Origin: Holtiella sp036655075
GTDB taxonomy: Bacteria; Bacillota; Clostridia; Lachnospirales; Cellulosilyticaceae
Direction: 5' to 3'
Length of the DNA: 64,000 nt
Assembly: GCF_036655075.1 (NCBI RefSeq)
Contig: NZ_JAVVQU010000005.1
Span: 14,092 to 78,091, forward strand
Part shown: in pieces, positions 53,720 to 62,400 of the stretch
Numbering within the stretch: the first letter of the stretch is position 1
How the letters are laid out: every line of letters starts with the position of its first letter
The notes under the pieces: generated by a model
Seen by the model: the letters and a program-made list of their open reading frames with translations, nothing else
What the model was told of the DNA's origin: nothing
Databases searched by the model: none
Translations under genes and position numbers: made by a program

Positions 53720-54322
53720 CTACATTTCACGTCTACCTTGAAGTGCACGAGATAAAGTGATTTCATCTACATACTCTAAATCCCCACCTACTGGTACCCC
53801 ATGTGCAATACGGGTTGTCTTAATCCCCAGAGGTTTAAGGAGTTTACTTACATACATAGCTGTTGCTTCACCCTCAATATTAGGGTTTGTTGCAACAATT
53901 ACTTCTTCTATTTGCTCTTTTTGGATACGTTCAAGTAATTCTTTAATCTTAATGTCACTTGGCCCTACACCCATCATAGGTGAAATAGCACCATGTAGAA
54001 TATGGTAAAGACCTTTGAATTCCCTTGTACGCTCATAAGCTGCCATATCTCTTGAGTCTTCTACCACCATTACTTGATGTTGGTTGCGCATTTCATCCTT
54101 ACAAATTGGACATATTTTGTCATCTGTAATGGTACAACAACGCTCACAATAACTAATGTGCTCTCTAGCATCAACAATTGTAGCTGCTAAATGCTGTACT
54201 TTATCCCTTGGTAAACTGATAATATGAAAAGCGAGTCTCTGTGCAGACTTTGAACCTATACCCGGTAATCTTGAGAGCTCTTCAATAAGAGCAATCATCT
54301 TATTCCCATAGTAGCCTTGCAC
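53720..54322 (-). CDS. recR: Recombination mediator RecR
   Basis: 200 residues. Helix-hairpin-helix (LPGIGSKSAQRLAF), zinc finger Cys 59/62/71/74, Toprim domain (VMVVEDSRDMAAYERT), and the C-terminal Walker-like region. It loads RecA in gap repair with RecFO. The start is GTG, overlapping ybaB's stop (TAGTG), eight bases after GGAGG. Confidence 0.97.
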   Translation of the reverse strand: MQGYYGNKMIALIEELSRLPGIGSKSAQRLAFHIISLPRDKVQHLAATIVDAREHISYCERCCTITDDKICPICKDEMRNQHQVMVVEDSRDMAAYERTREFKGLYHILHGAISPMMGVGPSDIKIKELLERIQKEQIEEVIVATNPNIEGEATAMYVSKLLKPLGIKTTRIAHGVPVGGDLEYVDEITLSRALQGRREM

Positions 54323-54660
54323 TAGAATAAGCCTCCTGTTGGCATTCCGCCTGTTAATTTACCCATTTCTTTTTGGCTAAGTTCTTCTGCTTGACGCATT
54401 GCTTCATTAACAGCTGTAAGCACTAAGTCTTCTAATGTTTCAATATCATCTGGATCTACTACTTCTGGTTTAATTGTAATAGATTTGATTTCTTTGTTTC
54501 CTGTAGCAACAACTTGAATCATCCCACCACCTACTGTAGCAGTTACTTCAGTTTCACCAATTTTAGCTTGTGCTTCTTCCATTTGTTTTTGCATTTTTTG
54601 TGCTTGTTTCATAAGTTGTTGCATGTTAGGCATTCCGCCACTAAATCCTTGTCTTGCCAT
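54322..54660 (-). CDS. ybaB: YbaB/EbfC nucleoid-associated protein
   Basis: 112 residues. The central EbfC fold (ATVGGGMIQVVATGNKEI) is flanked by a Met/Gln-rich N-terminal helix and a Gly-rich end. Small DNA-binding protein conserved between dnaX and recR. It overlaps recR at its stop codon. Confidence 0.95.
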   Translation of the reverse strand: MARQGFSGGMPNMQQLMKQAQKMQKQMEEAQAKIGETEVTATVGGGMIQVVATGNKEIKSITIKPEVVDPDDIETLEDLVLTAVNEAMRQAEELSQKEMGKLTGGMPTGGLF

Positions 54661-54672
54661 TGTGTAATCCTC

Positions 54673-56280
54673 CTAATTTATGGTTTCTATTTTATAATTT
54701 ATTTTAGAATAAATATCTCTAAGCGTTCCACTAATCGACTCCGTTACATCATTTTGTTCCATCTTTGTCCCATGAGTCTCTTTGACCTTTGATTCATAAT
54801 GTCTAATATCAATCGGAACTACCTTCACTTCTTTTTGCATGGTTTGATTGATAAATTTACGTACTTCTTCAATATGTGAGTTAATACTTGGTTCCATATT
54901 AATACCATGTACAATATAGAAGGTATCTCCTTCAATAAGACCTGGTGAAGTTGACTTGAACACAAGCTTTGCCGCTGTTCCAAGCTTCTCCTTGATACCA
55001 TCCCACTTACCTATAAGTGCTTTGATATCTTCTGGCACCGCCTCTGGCAATCTAGTTGGAACAATTTCTTTTTCCACTTTTTGAGGTGCTGCTTGATGTA
55101 TGACTTGAACCGGTTCACGTGCCTCTAACTTCTCAAGCTTAGCTTGAAGTGCCATCAGCTTTTCTTCGAGTCCACTGGATGCTTCATCCACTACAGCCTC
55201 ACTTAGTTTAAGTACTGTTACTTCAAGTAAAATACGCTGATTAGAAGCTACTTTCATCTCTGAATCCAGCTCAGAAAAGACTTTAATATATTGCATCAAA
55301 GCATGCACATCTAGCCCATCAGCTTGCTCCTTAAGACGTGCAATATATTCCTTGCTATAGTCTAACACACTCGTATCACCCTGTGTAGTCTTTACAACTA
55401 ATAAATTGCGTGCATGACCTAAAAGATCCAGAGCAAACTGTCTAATGCTTCGTCCTTGTGTGTTGACCGCTTGAACCACTTCTAGTGCCTTCTTACTGTC
55501 ATAAGTTCTAAAGGCCTCTATCATATCAAACAAATAGTGTGTATCCACTGCACCTACTAAGTACAAGACCTTATCTACTGTAATATGCTCATCAAAATAG
55601 AAAGAAATACACTGCTCTAATATACTTAAAGCATCTCGCATTCCGCCATCTGCAAGCCTTGCAATATAACTTAAAGCGTCATCTTCTATTTCAACTTTTT
55701 CTTCTCCCATATACTCGTGCAAAGTATCTTGTATATCTACTGCCGGAATACGTTTAAAGTCAAACCTCTGGCATCTAGACAAAATGGTTACAGGAATCTT
55801 TTGCGGGTCTGTAGTTGCTAGTATAAAGATAACATGTGCCGGTGGTTCTTCTAGAGTTTTAAGTAATGCATTGAATGCACCTGTTGAGAGCATATGGACC
55901 TCATCTATAATATAGACCTTATACTTCCCTACAGCAGGACTATATTTTACTTCCTCATTAATCTCACGTATATTATCAACACCATTATGAGATGCTGCAT
56001 CAAGTTCAATAATATTAATGCTACCGCCATCTTCTATTTGCTTACATGCCTCGCACACCATACAAGCTGAACCATTCACAGGCTCTGTACAGTTTACTGC
56101 TCTTGCAAAGATTTTGGCAATGGTCGTTTTTCCCGTCCCTCTACTCCCTGTAAAAAGATAGGCATGAGAAATACGACCTGTTTTTATTTGGTTTTGTAAA
56201 GTTCTTACAATATGTTCTTGTCCCACAACTTCATCAAATGTTCTAGGTCTATATTTTCTATACAGTGCTAAATAACTCAT
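54673..56280 (-). CDS. dnaX: DNA polymerase III gamma/tau subunit
   Basis: 535 residues. AAA+ clamp-loader module 1-~365: Walker A GSRGTGKT, zinc-site cysteines within NCTEPVNGSACMVCEAC, Walker B YIIDEVHML, and SRC arginine-finger motif LSRCQRF. The C-terminal half is variable and acidic, as in tau. A TATAAT with extended TGG precedes it near 56320. Classic dnaX-ybaB-recR order. Confidence 0.96.
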   Translation of the reverse strand: MSYLALYRKYRPRTFDEVVGQEHIVRTLQNQIKTGRISHAYLFTGSRGTGKTTIAKIFARAVNCTEPVNGSACMVCEACKQIEDGGSINIIELDAASHNGVDNIREINEEVKYSPAVGKYKVYIIDEVHMLSTGAFNALLKTLEEPPAHVIFILATTDPQKIPVTILSRCQRFDFKRIPAVDIQDTLHEYMGEEKVEIEDDALSYIARLADGGMRDALSILEQCISFYFDEHITVDKVLYLVGAVDTHYLFDMIEAFRTYDSKKALEVVQAVNTQGRSIRQFALDLLGHARNLLVVKTTQGDTSVLDYSKEYIARLKEQADGLDVHALMQYIKVFSELDSEMKVASNQRILLEVTVLKLSEAVVDEASSGLEEKLMALQAKLEKLEAREPVQVIHQAAPQKVEKEIVPTRLPEAVPEDIKALIGKWDGIKEKLGTAAKLVFKSTSPGLIEGDTFYIVHGINMEPSINSHIEEVRKFINQTMQKEVKVVPIDIRHYESKVKETHGTKMEQNDVTESISGTLRDIYSKINYKIETIN

Positions 56281-56336
56281 AGCCTATTCCTTTCTCAATC
56301 TGGTATGATTTTCTTTCTATATTATACCACAAAATC

Positions 56337-56696
56337 CTATTTTCTAAGAGCCTCATCATAGGCTTCTTGTTTAAATCCTACTAAAACAGTGTCTTCTGTT
56401 ACTAGAATAGGTCGTTTGATAAGCATACCATTAGACGTAAGTAGCTCTACAGCCTCTTCTAATGAAAGTGTACTTACTTGATCTTTCAAGTTCATTTCTT
56501 TGTAAAGTTTACCTGAGGTATTAAAAAACTTCTTAATTTCTAGGCCACTTTTATGAATCCAAGCAGTAAGTTCTTCTACCGTTGGCACTTCTTCTACAAT
56601 ATGTCTATCTTCTATTTCTATGTTTTGGCTTTTCAAATAGCTTAATGCCTTTTTGCAAGTTGTACACTTAGGATATTCTACAAATAATACTTTCAT
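56337..56696 (-). CDS. Arsenate reductase/Spx-family protein
   Basis: 119 residues, thioredoxin-like ArsC fold with Cys11 and Cys14 in KCTTCKKA and the family Arg in KRPILV. The CxxC version without the Spx RNA-polymerase-binding residues visible to me fits the MgsR/YffB/YusI-like branch rather than true ArsC. Redox-sensing regulator or reductase; unclear which. SD GAGGAG precedes the ATG. Confidence 0.85.
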   Translation of the reverse strand: MKVLFVEYPKCTTCKKALSYLKSQNIEIEDRHIVEEVPTVEELTAWIHKSGLEIKKFFNTSGKLYKEMNLKDQVSTLSLEEAVELLTSNGMLIKRPILVTEDTVLVGFKQEAYDEALRK

Positions 56697-56820
56697 GAAA
56701 TTACTCCTCTTATTTTTATTTATTTTGTCCCCTCTTATTAGTCCTACGTATATACTAATATATAGCTTCGACTTTATAAAGCTTCTCTATTTTTAATTTA
56801 AATCGAAAAGAGGTGAACTT

Positions 56821-57105
56821 ATGTCTCATATTCTTTCTGAATCTGTTATAAACCATGCTATTATAAATGAGCAACTTACTATTAAATTAGAAGAACCTCC
56901 AAATAATAACCGATGGGAATTAGAACTTCCTCCACATTTTCAAACCATCAGAAGTAGTTATTCTCCTATAAAAAACTCTTTAATACGCCAATGGATTATT
57001 ATTCCTACTATGCACGGTGAATATACCATTAATTGTCACTGCCGAAGGTTATGTTGTGGACGACCTATTTTAAAAACAGTAACTTTTAAACTTATTGTAC
57101 ATTAA
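56821..57105 (+). CDS. Small cytoplasmic chagasin-like (I42) domain protein
   Basis: 94 residues with no signal peptide. The pattern LTIKLEEPPNNNRWELELP followed by IRQWIIIP and the terminal TVTFKLIVH parallels the chagasin fold of the secreted protein at 60102-60902 (LMIKLEENPSTGYQWKVAFP). The canonical inhibitory NPTTGY loop is degenerate (PPNNN), so inhibition of cysteine proteases is doubtful. The cysteine-rich CHCRRLCC stretch is unusual. SD GAGGTGA precedes the ATG. Confidence 0.65.
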   Translation: MSHILSESVINHAIINEQLTIKLEEPPNNNRWELELPPHFQTIRSSYSPIKNSLIRQWIIIPTMHGEYTINCHCRRLCCGRPILKTVTFKLIVH

Positions 57106-57120
57106 TATCTCTGCATATAA

Positions 57121-57160
57121 AAATAGCCCCTAAAAGGTATATACCTTTAGGGGTGTATTT
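57121..57160. terminator. Bidirectional terminator between the chagasin-like gene and SRP RNA
   Basis: CCCCTAAA pairs with TTTAGGGG around the palindromic AGGTATATACC; T-rich tracts on both strands. It could end both the plus-strand gene and the ffs transcript. Confidence 0.8.
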
Positions 57161-57190
57161 ATATATATATCATTTATTTACTTTTTAAAT

Positions 57191-57455
57191 CCGTGCACTC
57201 AGCTTCGACAATAGCCCATAAGCGTGACCCTAGTAGTTAACTCCGACTAGGCACTCTCACGGCACATAGAGCGTGCTCCCTTAGTGCTGCTTCCTTCCGG
57301 ACCTGACACGATTCAAGAGTGCCTATTGCGTAAGACCTAATCATCAACATCACTTGCTAAGGGCAGACCCTACAAGATACTGCCTCGGCTAGAGCATCAC
57401 CCCTGCTACAGCGGGTTGCAGGTACAGGGCACCGCTACTTCCCCGGCTAGCACGG
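57191..57455 (-). ncRNA. ffs: Signal recognition particle RNA, long Bacillus type
   Basis: About 265 nucleotides. The apical Ffh-binding stem reads GTCAGGTCCGGAAGGAAGCA on the minus strand, the diagnostic SRP motif. The ends pair (CCGTGC at 57455-57450 with GCACGG at 57196-57191), and the 5' region provides the Alu domain of the long Firmicute form. It guides ribosomes with signal sequences to the membrane through Ffh. The promoter is about 30 bases upstream, so the 5' end is probably processed. It sits in the usual tadA-ffs-dnaX setting. Confidence 0.96.
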
Positions 57456-57488
57456 AAAATGGTTGACATATGAAACTGTCACGTATTT

Positions 57489-57517
57489 AGTATAACGGCT
57501 TTATGCCAATGTGTCAA
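57489..57517 (-). promoter_or_regulatory. Promoter of the SRP RNA gene
   Basis: TTGACA, 17 bases, TATACT on the minus strand. The -35 abuts the YbjN-like gene's stop codon. Confidence 0.85.
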
Positions 57518-57522
57518 TGCCC

Positions 57523-57963
57523 CTATTCTCCTAAAACTGCTAAGAAGCGTCCATAATGGTTACTTGCAATTACTTTAAATAATTCAATTGTACATTTAAC
57601 AGCTGTTCCTGCATCAAAGTTGCCTTCATGCGCATGGAAAATAGTAGATGTCATAACTTGTCCCGTTGGAGTAAGTACATATTTTACTGTTGGATACTCA
57701 AAATGAATTTGGTTAATAACCTCTAGCATAGCTGCTCTTTTATCTTCTGGCACTTCGCTTACGATAAGAGATTGCATTGTCACATAGATTGAATCATCTA
57801 TAATAAACATAAATTGCTTTTTATCTTCTTCTCTTACAGGATACATACTTCTAAAAAGTATAGCATGTTCCTTTTCTTCTTCCTTAAACATATTTACGCC
57901 ATCTGTTTCAATAAGAAAATCTCTAAAAATTCTTGCCTTCTTATGTTTTGCGGTAACGTTCAT
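57523..57963 (-). CDS. YbjN-like domain protein
   Basis: 146 residues from the ATG with GGAGG eight bases upstream. A mixed alpha/beta YbjN/T3SS-chaperone-like fold (ARIFRDFLIETDGVNMFKEE, FMFIIDDSIYVTMQ, then a helix and strand pair). Function unknown; YbjN proteins have been proposed as motility or stress modulators in enterobacteria, which may not carry over. Own promoter with extended -10. Confidence 0.7.
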   Translation of the reverse strand: MNVTAKHKKARIFRDFLIETDGVNMFKEEEKEHAILFRSMYPVREEDKKQFMFIIDDSIYVTMQSLIVSEVPEDKRAAMLEVINQIHFEYPTVKYVLTPTGQVMTSTIFHAHEGNFDAGTAVKCTIELFKVIASNHYGRFLAVLGE

Positions 57964-58001
57964 CGAAGTTTCCTCCATTCATTTTTTAGAACTGCATCTA
58001 T

Positions 58002-58030
58002 ATTATACCATTTTTTAAACAACTCTCCAA
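58002..58030 (-). promoter_or_regulatory. Promoter of the YbjN-like gene
   Basis: TTGGAG, 17 bases, extended -10 TGGTATAAT on the minus strand. Confidence 0.55.
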
Positions 58031-58489
58031 TTACTTTTTTTGACGCATTTTTTTAAAGTATAGCTTTAAGAGGTCCGCACTATCTTCTGTACATACATCC
58101 CTTATCACTTCACACCGATGATTAAGTGCTTCAAGTTCTAAAATGTTAAGAACAGAGCCTCCAAATCCTGCCTTAGGGCTACTTGCGCCATATACAACTT
58201 GTGGAATACGTGCCTGTACAATAGCACCTGCACACATTGGACAAGGTTCTAATGTAATGTAAATTGTACAATCTTCTAGACGCCAATCCCCTATATGCTT
58301 ACACGCTTCATCTATAGCTAGAATCTCTGCATGTGAAAGGCTATTTTTGTCCGTGTTTCTCCTATTACAACTTTTAGCAATTACCTCTCCATCGTGCACA
58401 ATGACTGCACCTATAGGTGTTTCATCTAATTCATAGGCTTTTTTTGCCTCTTCTAATGCCATTTGCATATATTTAATATGTTCTTCCAT
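58031..58489 (-). CDS. tadA: tRNA-specific adenosine deaminase
   Basis: 152 residues. Converts A34 to inosine in tRNA-Arg(ACG). Zinc ligands and catalytic Glu are intact: His53-Ala-Glu55 and PCPMC with Cys83/Cys86. AGGTAGG precedes the ATG. Neighbouring ffs and dnaX support the call. Confidence 0.96.
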   Translation of the reverse strand: MEEHIKYMQMALEEAKKAYELDETPIGAVIVHDGEVIAKSCNRRNTDKNSLSHAEILAIDEACKHIGDWRLEDCTIYITLEPCPMCAGAIVQARIPQVVYGASSPKAGFGGSVLNILELEALNHRCEVIRDVCTEDSADLLKLYFKKMRQKK

Positions 58490-58598
58490 TTCTTTACCTA
58501 CCTTGTCATTTCTTTCATTCTATTCTAGTTAAAAATGTATATTTTGTATAGACCTGCACAAGCTAACTACATTATTTCTAAAAATCAGGTGGTAACTC

Positions 58599-60026
58599 AT
58601 GAAACTAACTTCTAACTTACAAGATAATCTACACCAATTACATGCCATTTTACCTATTGGTAAAAGCTTTGATATTCTTGAGAAAGTTTTATATATCCAC
58701 GGTCGTACCTTTTATCTCTATTTTATAGATGGTTTTGCTAAAGATACAAACATAGAATATATTCGCCGAGATATTTTTGCTCTTCCTCAAGAAACAATAG
58801 ATAAAATTCATACTGCCGAAGACCTTATTCGTCACGGTATTAGTTCTATTGAAGTTTCAACTGAAACAGATATAAATGAGCTGGTTAAAGCGCTTTTAGC
58901 TGGACAAACTATCTTACTTTTTGATGGCTCTAGTTCTGCTGCAGTTATTGACTTACGTACTTATCCTACTCGTGGCATTAATGAACCTGAAAAAGAAAAA
59001 ACAATACGCGGTGCCCGTGATGGTTTTGTAGAAACCATTGTATTTAACACATCTCTCATTCGAAGACGAATCAGAGACCCTCACCTCATATTTGAGATGA
59101 TGAATATTGGTAAAATTTCTAATACCGATGTGGCAATTGGCTACTTGAGTAATAAAGTAGATAAAAAAGTTTTAAAAAAGGTGAAAGACATGCTCTCTCA
59201 TCTTCAAATTAATAGTCTCACTATGGGTGACCAAACACTTATTGAAAGTGTCAATAACGAAACATGGTTTAACCCATTTCCTAAAGCACGCTATACAGAA
59301 CGTCCTGATGTTGCAGCTGCTCAAGTTGCAGAAGGTAAAATTGTTATTTTAGTCGATAACTCACCTACGGCTATCATTGTGCCTACTGGTATCTTTGATT
59401 TTTTACAAGATGTTGATGACTATTACGTACCTATTCTAACAGGGAACTATTTACGCTTCGTACGCCACATTATCTTCTTAGTCAACCTCTTTTTGACACC
59501 TGCTTATGTCCTTATTGTTCAACATGAATCCATGATTCCATCTTCACTATCTTTTCTCTTGCCCGATGATCCGTTAAATGTGCCCCTTTTTATACAGTTC
59601 CTAGCTCTAGAAATTGCTGTAGATGGGCTTAAAATTGCCTCACTCAATACACCTAGTTCTCTCGGCACTTCGCTTTCCGTCATCGGTGGTCTTATTTTAG
59701 GTGAGTATGCAGTTAAAACAGGATGGCTCGTCCCTCACAGCATTTTCTATATGTCCATCGTTGCCCTATCTAGTTTTACTCAGCCTAGTATTGAACTCAG
59801 TTATGGCATTAAGTTTATGCGTATTTTAATGCTTTTAGGCGCTGGACTATTTGGAACTTGGGGATTTGTTATTGCAATTATTCTTGACTTTGTCCTCCTT
59901 GCAACAACTAAATCCTTCAGTGGTCAGCCTTACCTCTATCCACTCCTTCCTTTCAATTGGTCAGCACTTCGTACTCTTATTTTTAGAACCTCTGTACAGA
60001 ACAAACAAAATGTAAATAAACATTAA
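58599..60026 (+). CDS. spoVAF: GerA-family spore protein, SpoVAF-like
   Basis: 475 residues. N-terminal soluble GerA domain (~1-280) and C-terminal membrane domain (~285-450) with four or five segments. The block NPFPKARYTERPDVAAAQVA is the GerA/SpoVAF signature. Such proteins sit in the spore inner membrane and take part in germinant response or dipicolinate release. No spoVAE or gerB/gerC lies beside it, so it is an orphan copy. SD GGTGG precedes the ATG. Confidence 0.88.
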   Translation: MKLTSNLQDNLHQLHAILPIGKSFDILEKVLYIHGRTFYLYFIDGFAKDTNIEYIRRDIFALPQETIDKIHTAEDLIRHGISSIEVSTETDINELVKALLAGQTILLFDGSSSAAVIDLRTYPTRGINEPEKEKTIRGARDGFVETIVFNTSLIRRRIRDPHLIFEMMNIGKISNTDVAIGYLSNKVDKKVLKKVKDMLSHLQINSLTMGDQTLIESVNNETWFNPFPKARYTERPDVAAAQVAEGKIVILVDNSPTAIIVPTGIFDFLQDVDDYYVPILTGNYLRFVRHIIFLVNLFLTPAYVLIVQHESMIPSSLSFLLPDDPLNVPLFIQFLALEIAVDGLKIASLNTPSSLGTSLSVIGGLILGEYAVKTGWLVPHSIFYMSIVALSSFTQPSIELSYGIKFMRILMLLGAGLFGTWGFVIAIILDFVLLATTKSFSGQPYLYPLLPFNWSALRTLIFRTSVQNKQNVNKH

Positions 60027-60101
60027 TATCAACTATCTATTAATACACTCTTTCAAATGTTATACTTTAGTTAAACCTAAACATTTGAAGGAGTGTATTT
60101 T

Positions 60102-60902
60102 ATGTCAAAATTCAAACTCTATTATTTAGCACTCATTTCTCTCGTTAGTTGCAGTTCTTATATTTATGCTGCCGAGATATCTACAACATATACGCCTGTT
60201 ATTTTAGATGAACAGGCCAAATCAGAAGTTGTTACATATGAAGAACCCCGTTTATTTTCCATAAGGCTACTCAATGACTCTTTAGGCTATACTCTTTCTT
60301 GGGATGCCAAAACAAAATCTGTATTGCTAGAAAATGAAGAGACTAAGATTTCCTTAATTGCTAATGAATCAAAATTTATAATGAATAATACAAGCCACAA
60401 GCTTTCACAACCTACACAGCTTATAAATAATACATTATATGCACCACAAGAATTCTTTGAATTAGCTTTTAAGGTTACCCCCTCTTTAGAGAACAATCAA
60501 ATTCAATTCATATCACTTTCATCTATTCCACCAGAGATACCTGTACCCCAAATATCTACTGAACCTACCGAAACCAATATGCCTCTTGAAGACCGTTCTC
60601 TTCCACTATTTCCGGGTACTAACACTTACACTGTAGACCAAAAGCTCATGATTAAACTTGAAGAAAATCCTTCTACAGGTTATCAGTGGAAAGTTGCATT
60701 TCCTAAGGGAATTACTGTACTTGAAGATTATTTCCTACCAGGACAAACAGATCGTATAGGTTCTGCTGGAGAACATATTTGGATTATTCGTCCTACTCAA
60801 GTATCTACGTTTGTGATTGAATTTAATAAACTCCGCAATTTCGAACCTCTGAGCATAATTGACACAGAAATTTTCAAACTTAAAACAACCGCAAAAAAAT
60901 GA
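60102..60902 (+). CDS. Secreted protein with copper amine oxidase N-like and chagasin I42 domains
   Basis: 266 residues from the ATG eight bases after AAGGAG. Signal peptide 1-~24; LVSC17 also fits a lipobox, so it may be a lipoprotein. Residues ~45-140 resemble the copper amine oxidase N-terminal-like domain common in clostridial envelope proteins. A Pro/Thr linker follows, then an I42 chagasin domain with intact NPSTGYQW at 189-196 and a late aromatic strand. It would inhibit papain-type cysteine proteases at the surface; the target is unknown. Confidence 0.8.
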   Translation: MSKFKLYYLALISLVSCSSYIYAAEISTTYTPVILDEQAKSEVVTYEEPRLFSIRLLNDSLGYTLSWDAKTKSVLLENEETKISLIANESKFIMNNTSHKLSQPTQLINNTLYAPQEFFELAFKVTPSLENNQIQFISLSSIPPEIPVPQISTEPTETNMPLEDRSLPLFPGTNTYTVDQKLMIKLEENPSTGYQWKVAFPKGITVLEDYFLPGQTDRIGSAGEHIWIIRPTQVSTFVIEFNKLRNFEPLSIIDTEIFKLKTTAKK

Positions 60903-60925
60903 GTGTCCTGGGGACACTCATTTTT
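60895..60925. terminator. Bidirectional terminator between the chagasin-domain gene and the 60.9-61.4 kb gene
   Basis: AAATGAGTGTCC pairs with GGACACTCATTT around TGG, with A- and T-runs outside. Confidence 0.9.
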
Positions 60926-60927
60926 AT

Positions 60928-61368
60928 TTAGTTCATAATCATTACTCCATCAGAACTTTCTTGGTCACCTGACATATCCACACCATCTTCCATGTCCATG
61001 CCATTTTCGATACTCACACCCTCATCCAGCCCTTGGCTTTGCCCAGTAAAAGTACTTACTAGTGTAATGGTGACTAAAGCAATACAAGTTATACCTATTG
61101 CTGCCCAATTCCACCATTGCTTGTACCAAACCTTGCCACCTTTAATAGTAACAAAAAGAAACACTGGTAAAATGGTTACACCAATAAACATCCCTTTAAA
61201 AATTTCACTTTTTGCTTCTAGAATCTTTTGTCCTAATTCTGGAACTGTAAGGAATAAGGTAATAATAATAGGAATACTAATAAGTCCAATCCCCAATATA
61301 ATAGTGCCTACAGTAAGCTTTTGTTTCTTGGTTACAACCTCAATGTTTTGCTTAGTTTCCAAATTCAT
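60928..61368 (-). CDS. Hypothetical membrane protein with acidic tail
   Basis: 146 residues from the ATG with GGGGG seven bases upstream. Three hydrophobic segments (about 20-40, 60-80 and 85-105) and a C-terminal Asp/Glu/Met/Gly-rich tail (ENGMDMEDGVDMSGDQESSD). Not recognised; the acidic Met-rich tail could bind metal, but this is speculation. Confidence 0.65.
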   Translation of the reverse strand: MNLETKQNIEVVTKKQKLTVGTIILGIGLISIPIIITLFLTVPELGQKILEAKSEIFKGMFIGVTILPVFLFVTIKGGKVWYKQWWNWAAIGITCIALVTITLVSTFTGQSQGLDEGVSIENGMDMEDGVDMSGDQESSDGVMIMN

Positions 61369-61466
61369 TGAACTTCCCCCTTTTCTTTTACCATTTATCA
61401 CTATACTAACACAAATGTTTGAACTTATTAATAGATTTTCTATTATTTATTATTACAATCTAGTTA

Positions 61467-62045
61467 CTATACTTCTTGTGTATTTGAAGATGGTTGCACC
61501 ACATGTTTTTGATGTGTCACTTTCATAATATGTTTCATCAACTTTTCTTGATCTACAAGCTCTACATGGTTGGCTTTAGCAAACTGCTTCGCCTTTTCAC
61601 TATAATATCCTGTCGTGATAAGCATACTTTTATTGGCTTTATATAAATTCTTACTTCCATATACTTGCTGAAGTGGCAGTAGCCCTACTTCCTCTATTCC
61701 ACTTATACACTTAATACAGACGACCTCTTGCTGCTTTCTTGCAATGAGATCACAGCCTAACTCTTCTTTTGACTTAATAAGATCGATAAAATAGCCTAAT
61801 CGTTTGTATAGACTTGCTATATATTCTACAAACTCTATCTGATCCATCTTCTTAATGTGTTTCATATCTGAGTGAAGGATAAATGTCTTTTCCTTATCTC
61901 TTCTCATGCTTTCCATTCCTAGGAGTAATAATGCTACAATGAGTATTTTGGTCAATGCATTAATAATGTTATCAGACCGTAGTATAAACCAAAAATAAAG
62001 GAGCAGTGAACCTGCTAACAAGCTTGTCTTAATCCATTTTTTCAT
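61467..62045 (-). CDS. Membrane-anchored Mrr-like restriction-endonuclease-fold protein
   Basis: 192 residues from the ATG eight bases after GAGG. Two N-terminal membrane segments (~5-25 and 28-45), then an Mrr_cat-like domain (~65-175): FVEYIASLYKRLGY, GCDLIARKQQEVVCIKC, and LITTGYYSEKAKQFA. The PD-(D/E)xK core has the Asp and Lys, but the usual Gln/Glu two before Lys is Cys (VCIK), so catalysis may be altered or lost. Role (DNA entry defence, or non-nuclease) unknown. Confidence 0.75.
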   Translation of the reverse strand: MKKWIKTSLLAGSLLLYFWFILRSDNIINALTKILIVALLLLGMESMRRDKEKTFILHSDMKHIKKMDQIEFVEYIASLYKRLGYFIDLIKSKEELGCDLIARKQQEVVCIKCISGIEEVGLLPLQQVYGSKNLYKANKSMLITTGYYSEKAKQFAKANHVELVDQEKLMKHIMKVTHQKHVVQPSSNTQEV

Positions 62046-62149
62046 TTTTTTCACCTCTAGTTGAATTATGGGATAAACTTATCTTTTTTATTCAAAAGTA
62101 CTGAAAGAAATAGTTATTCTTTTATTCGTTAGATTATCCCTCAGATGTA

Positions 62150-62183
62150 CAAAAAAAGGCTACTGTACAAGTACAGTAGCCTT
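62150..62183 (-). terminator. Terminator of tRNA-Arg
   Basis: AAGGCTACTGTAC pairs with GTACAGTAGCCTT around a 2-base loop, followed by TTTTT on the minus strand. Confidence 0.92.
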
Positions 62184-62189
62184 AAATGA

Positions 62190-62263
62190 CGTTCCCGACT
62201 GGAATCGAACCAGCGGCCTACCGCTTAGGAGGCGGTCGCTCTATCCTACTGAGCTACGGAAAC
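62190..62263 (-). tRNA. tRNA-Arg(CCT)
   Basis: Cloverleaf is complete: acceptor GTTTCCG/CGGGAAC with one G-U pair, anticodon stem CCGC/GCGG with loop CTCCTAA (anticodon CCT), T-arm CTGGTTCGAATCCAG. CCA is not encoded. It reads AGG codons. Confidence 0.97.
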
Positions 62264-62282
62264 ATAATTTTCAATCCCTTTT

Positions 62283-62311
62283 ATATTACGACTTTACCCT
62301 CTATTCGTCAA
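62283..62311 (-). promoter_or_regulatory. Promoter of tRNA-Arg
   Basis: TTGACG, 17 bases, TAATAT on the minus strand, 20 bases before the tRNA. Confidence 0.75.
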
Positions 62312-62364
62312 GTATATATATAAACTATTCACTATTAGTATTCACTTATCCATTCTTTTACGCA

Positions 62365-62400
62365 CAAATAAAAAGTGCAAGTATACCTTGCACTTTTTAT
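62365..62400 (-). terminator. Terminator of the DUF3881-like gene
   Basis: ATAAAAAGTGCAAG pairs with CTTGCACTTTTTAT around five bases; it overlaps the stop codon. Confidence 0.9.

Noticed and set aside
57121..57160. Hairpin as an insertion-sequence end
   Set aside because: It is a GC-capped stem with flanking T-runs between converging transcripts and fits a bidirectional terminator; no transposase or target duplication.
60992..61528. 178-codon plus-strand frame across 61 kb
   Set aside because: Antisense to the 60.9-61.4 kb membrane-protein gene and extending into the Mrr-like gene's 3' end; no ribosome site, unlikely composition.
62190..62263. tRNA-Arg as an integration site of a mobile element
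   Set aside because: No duplicated tRNA 3' end, integrase or change of base composition is seen on either side.
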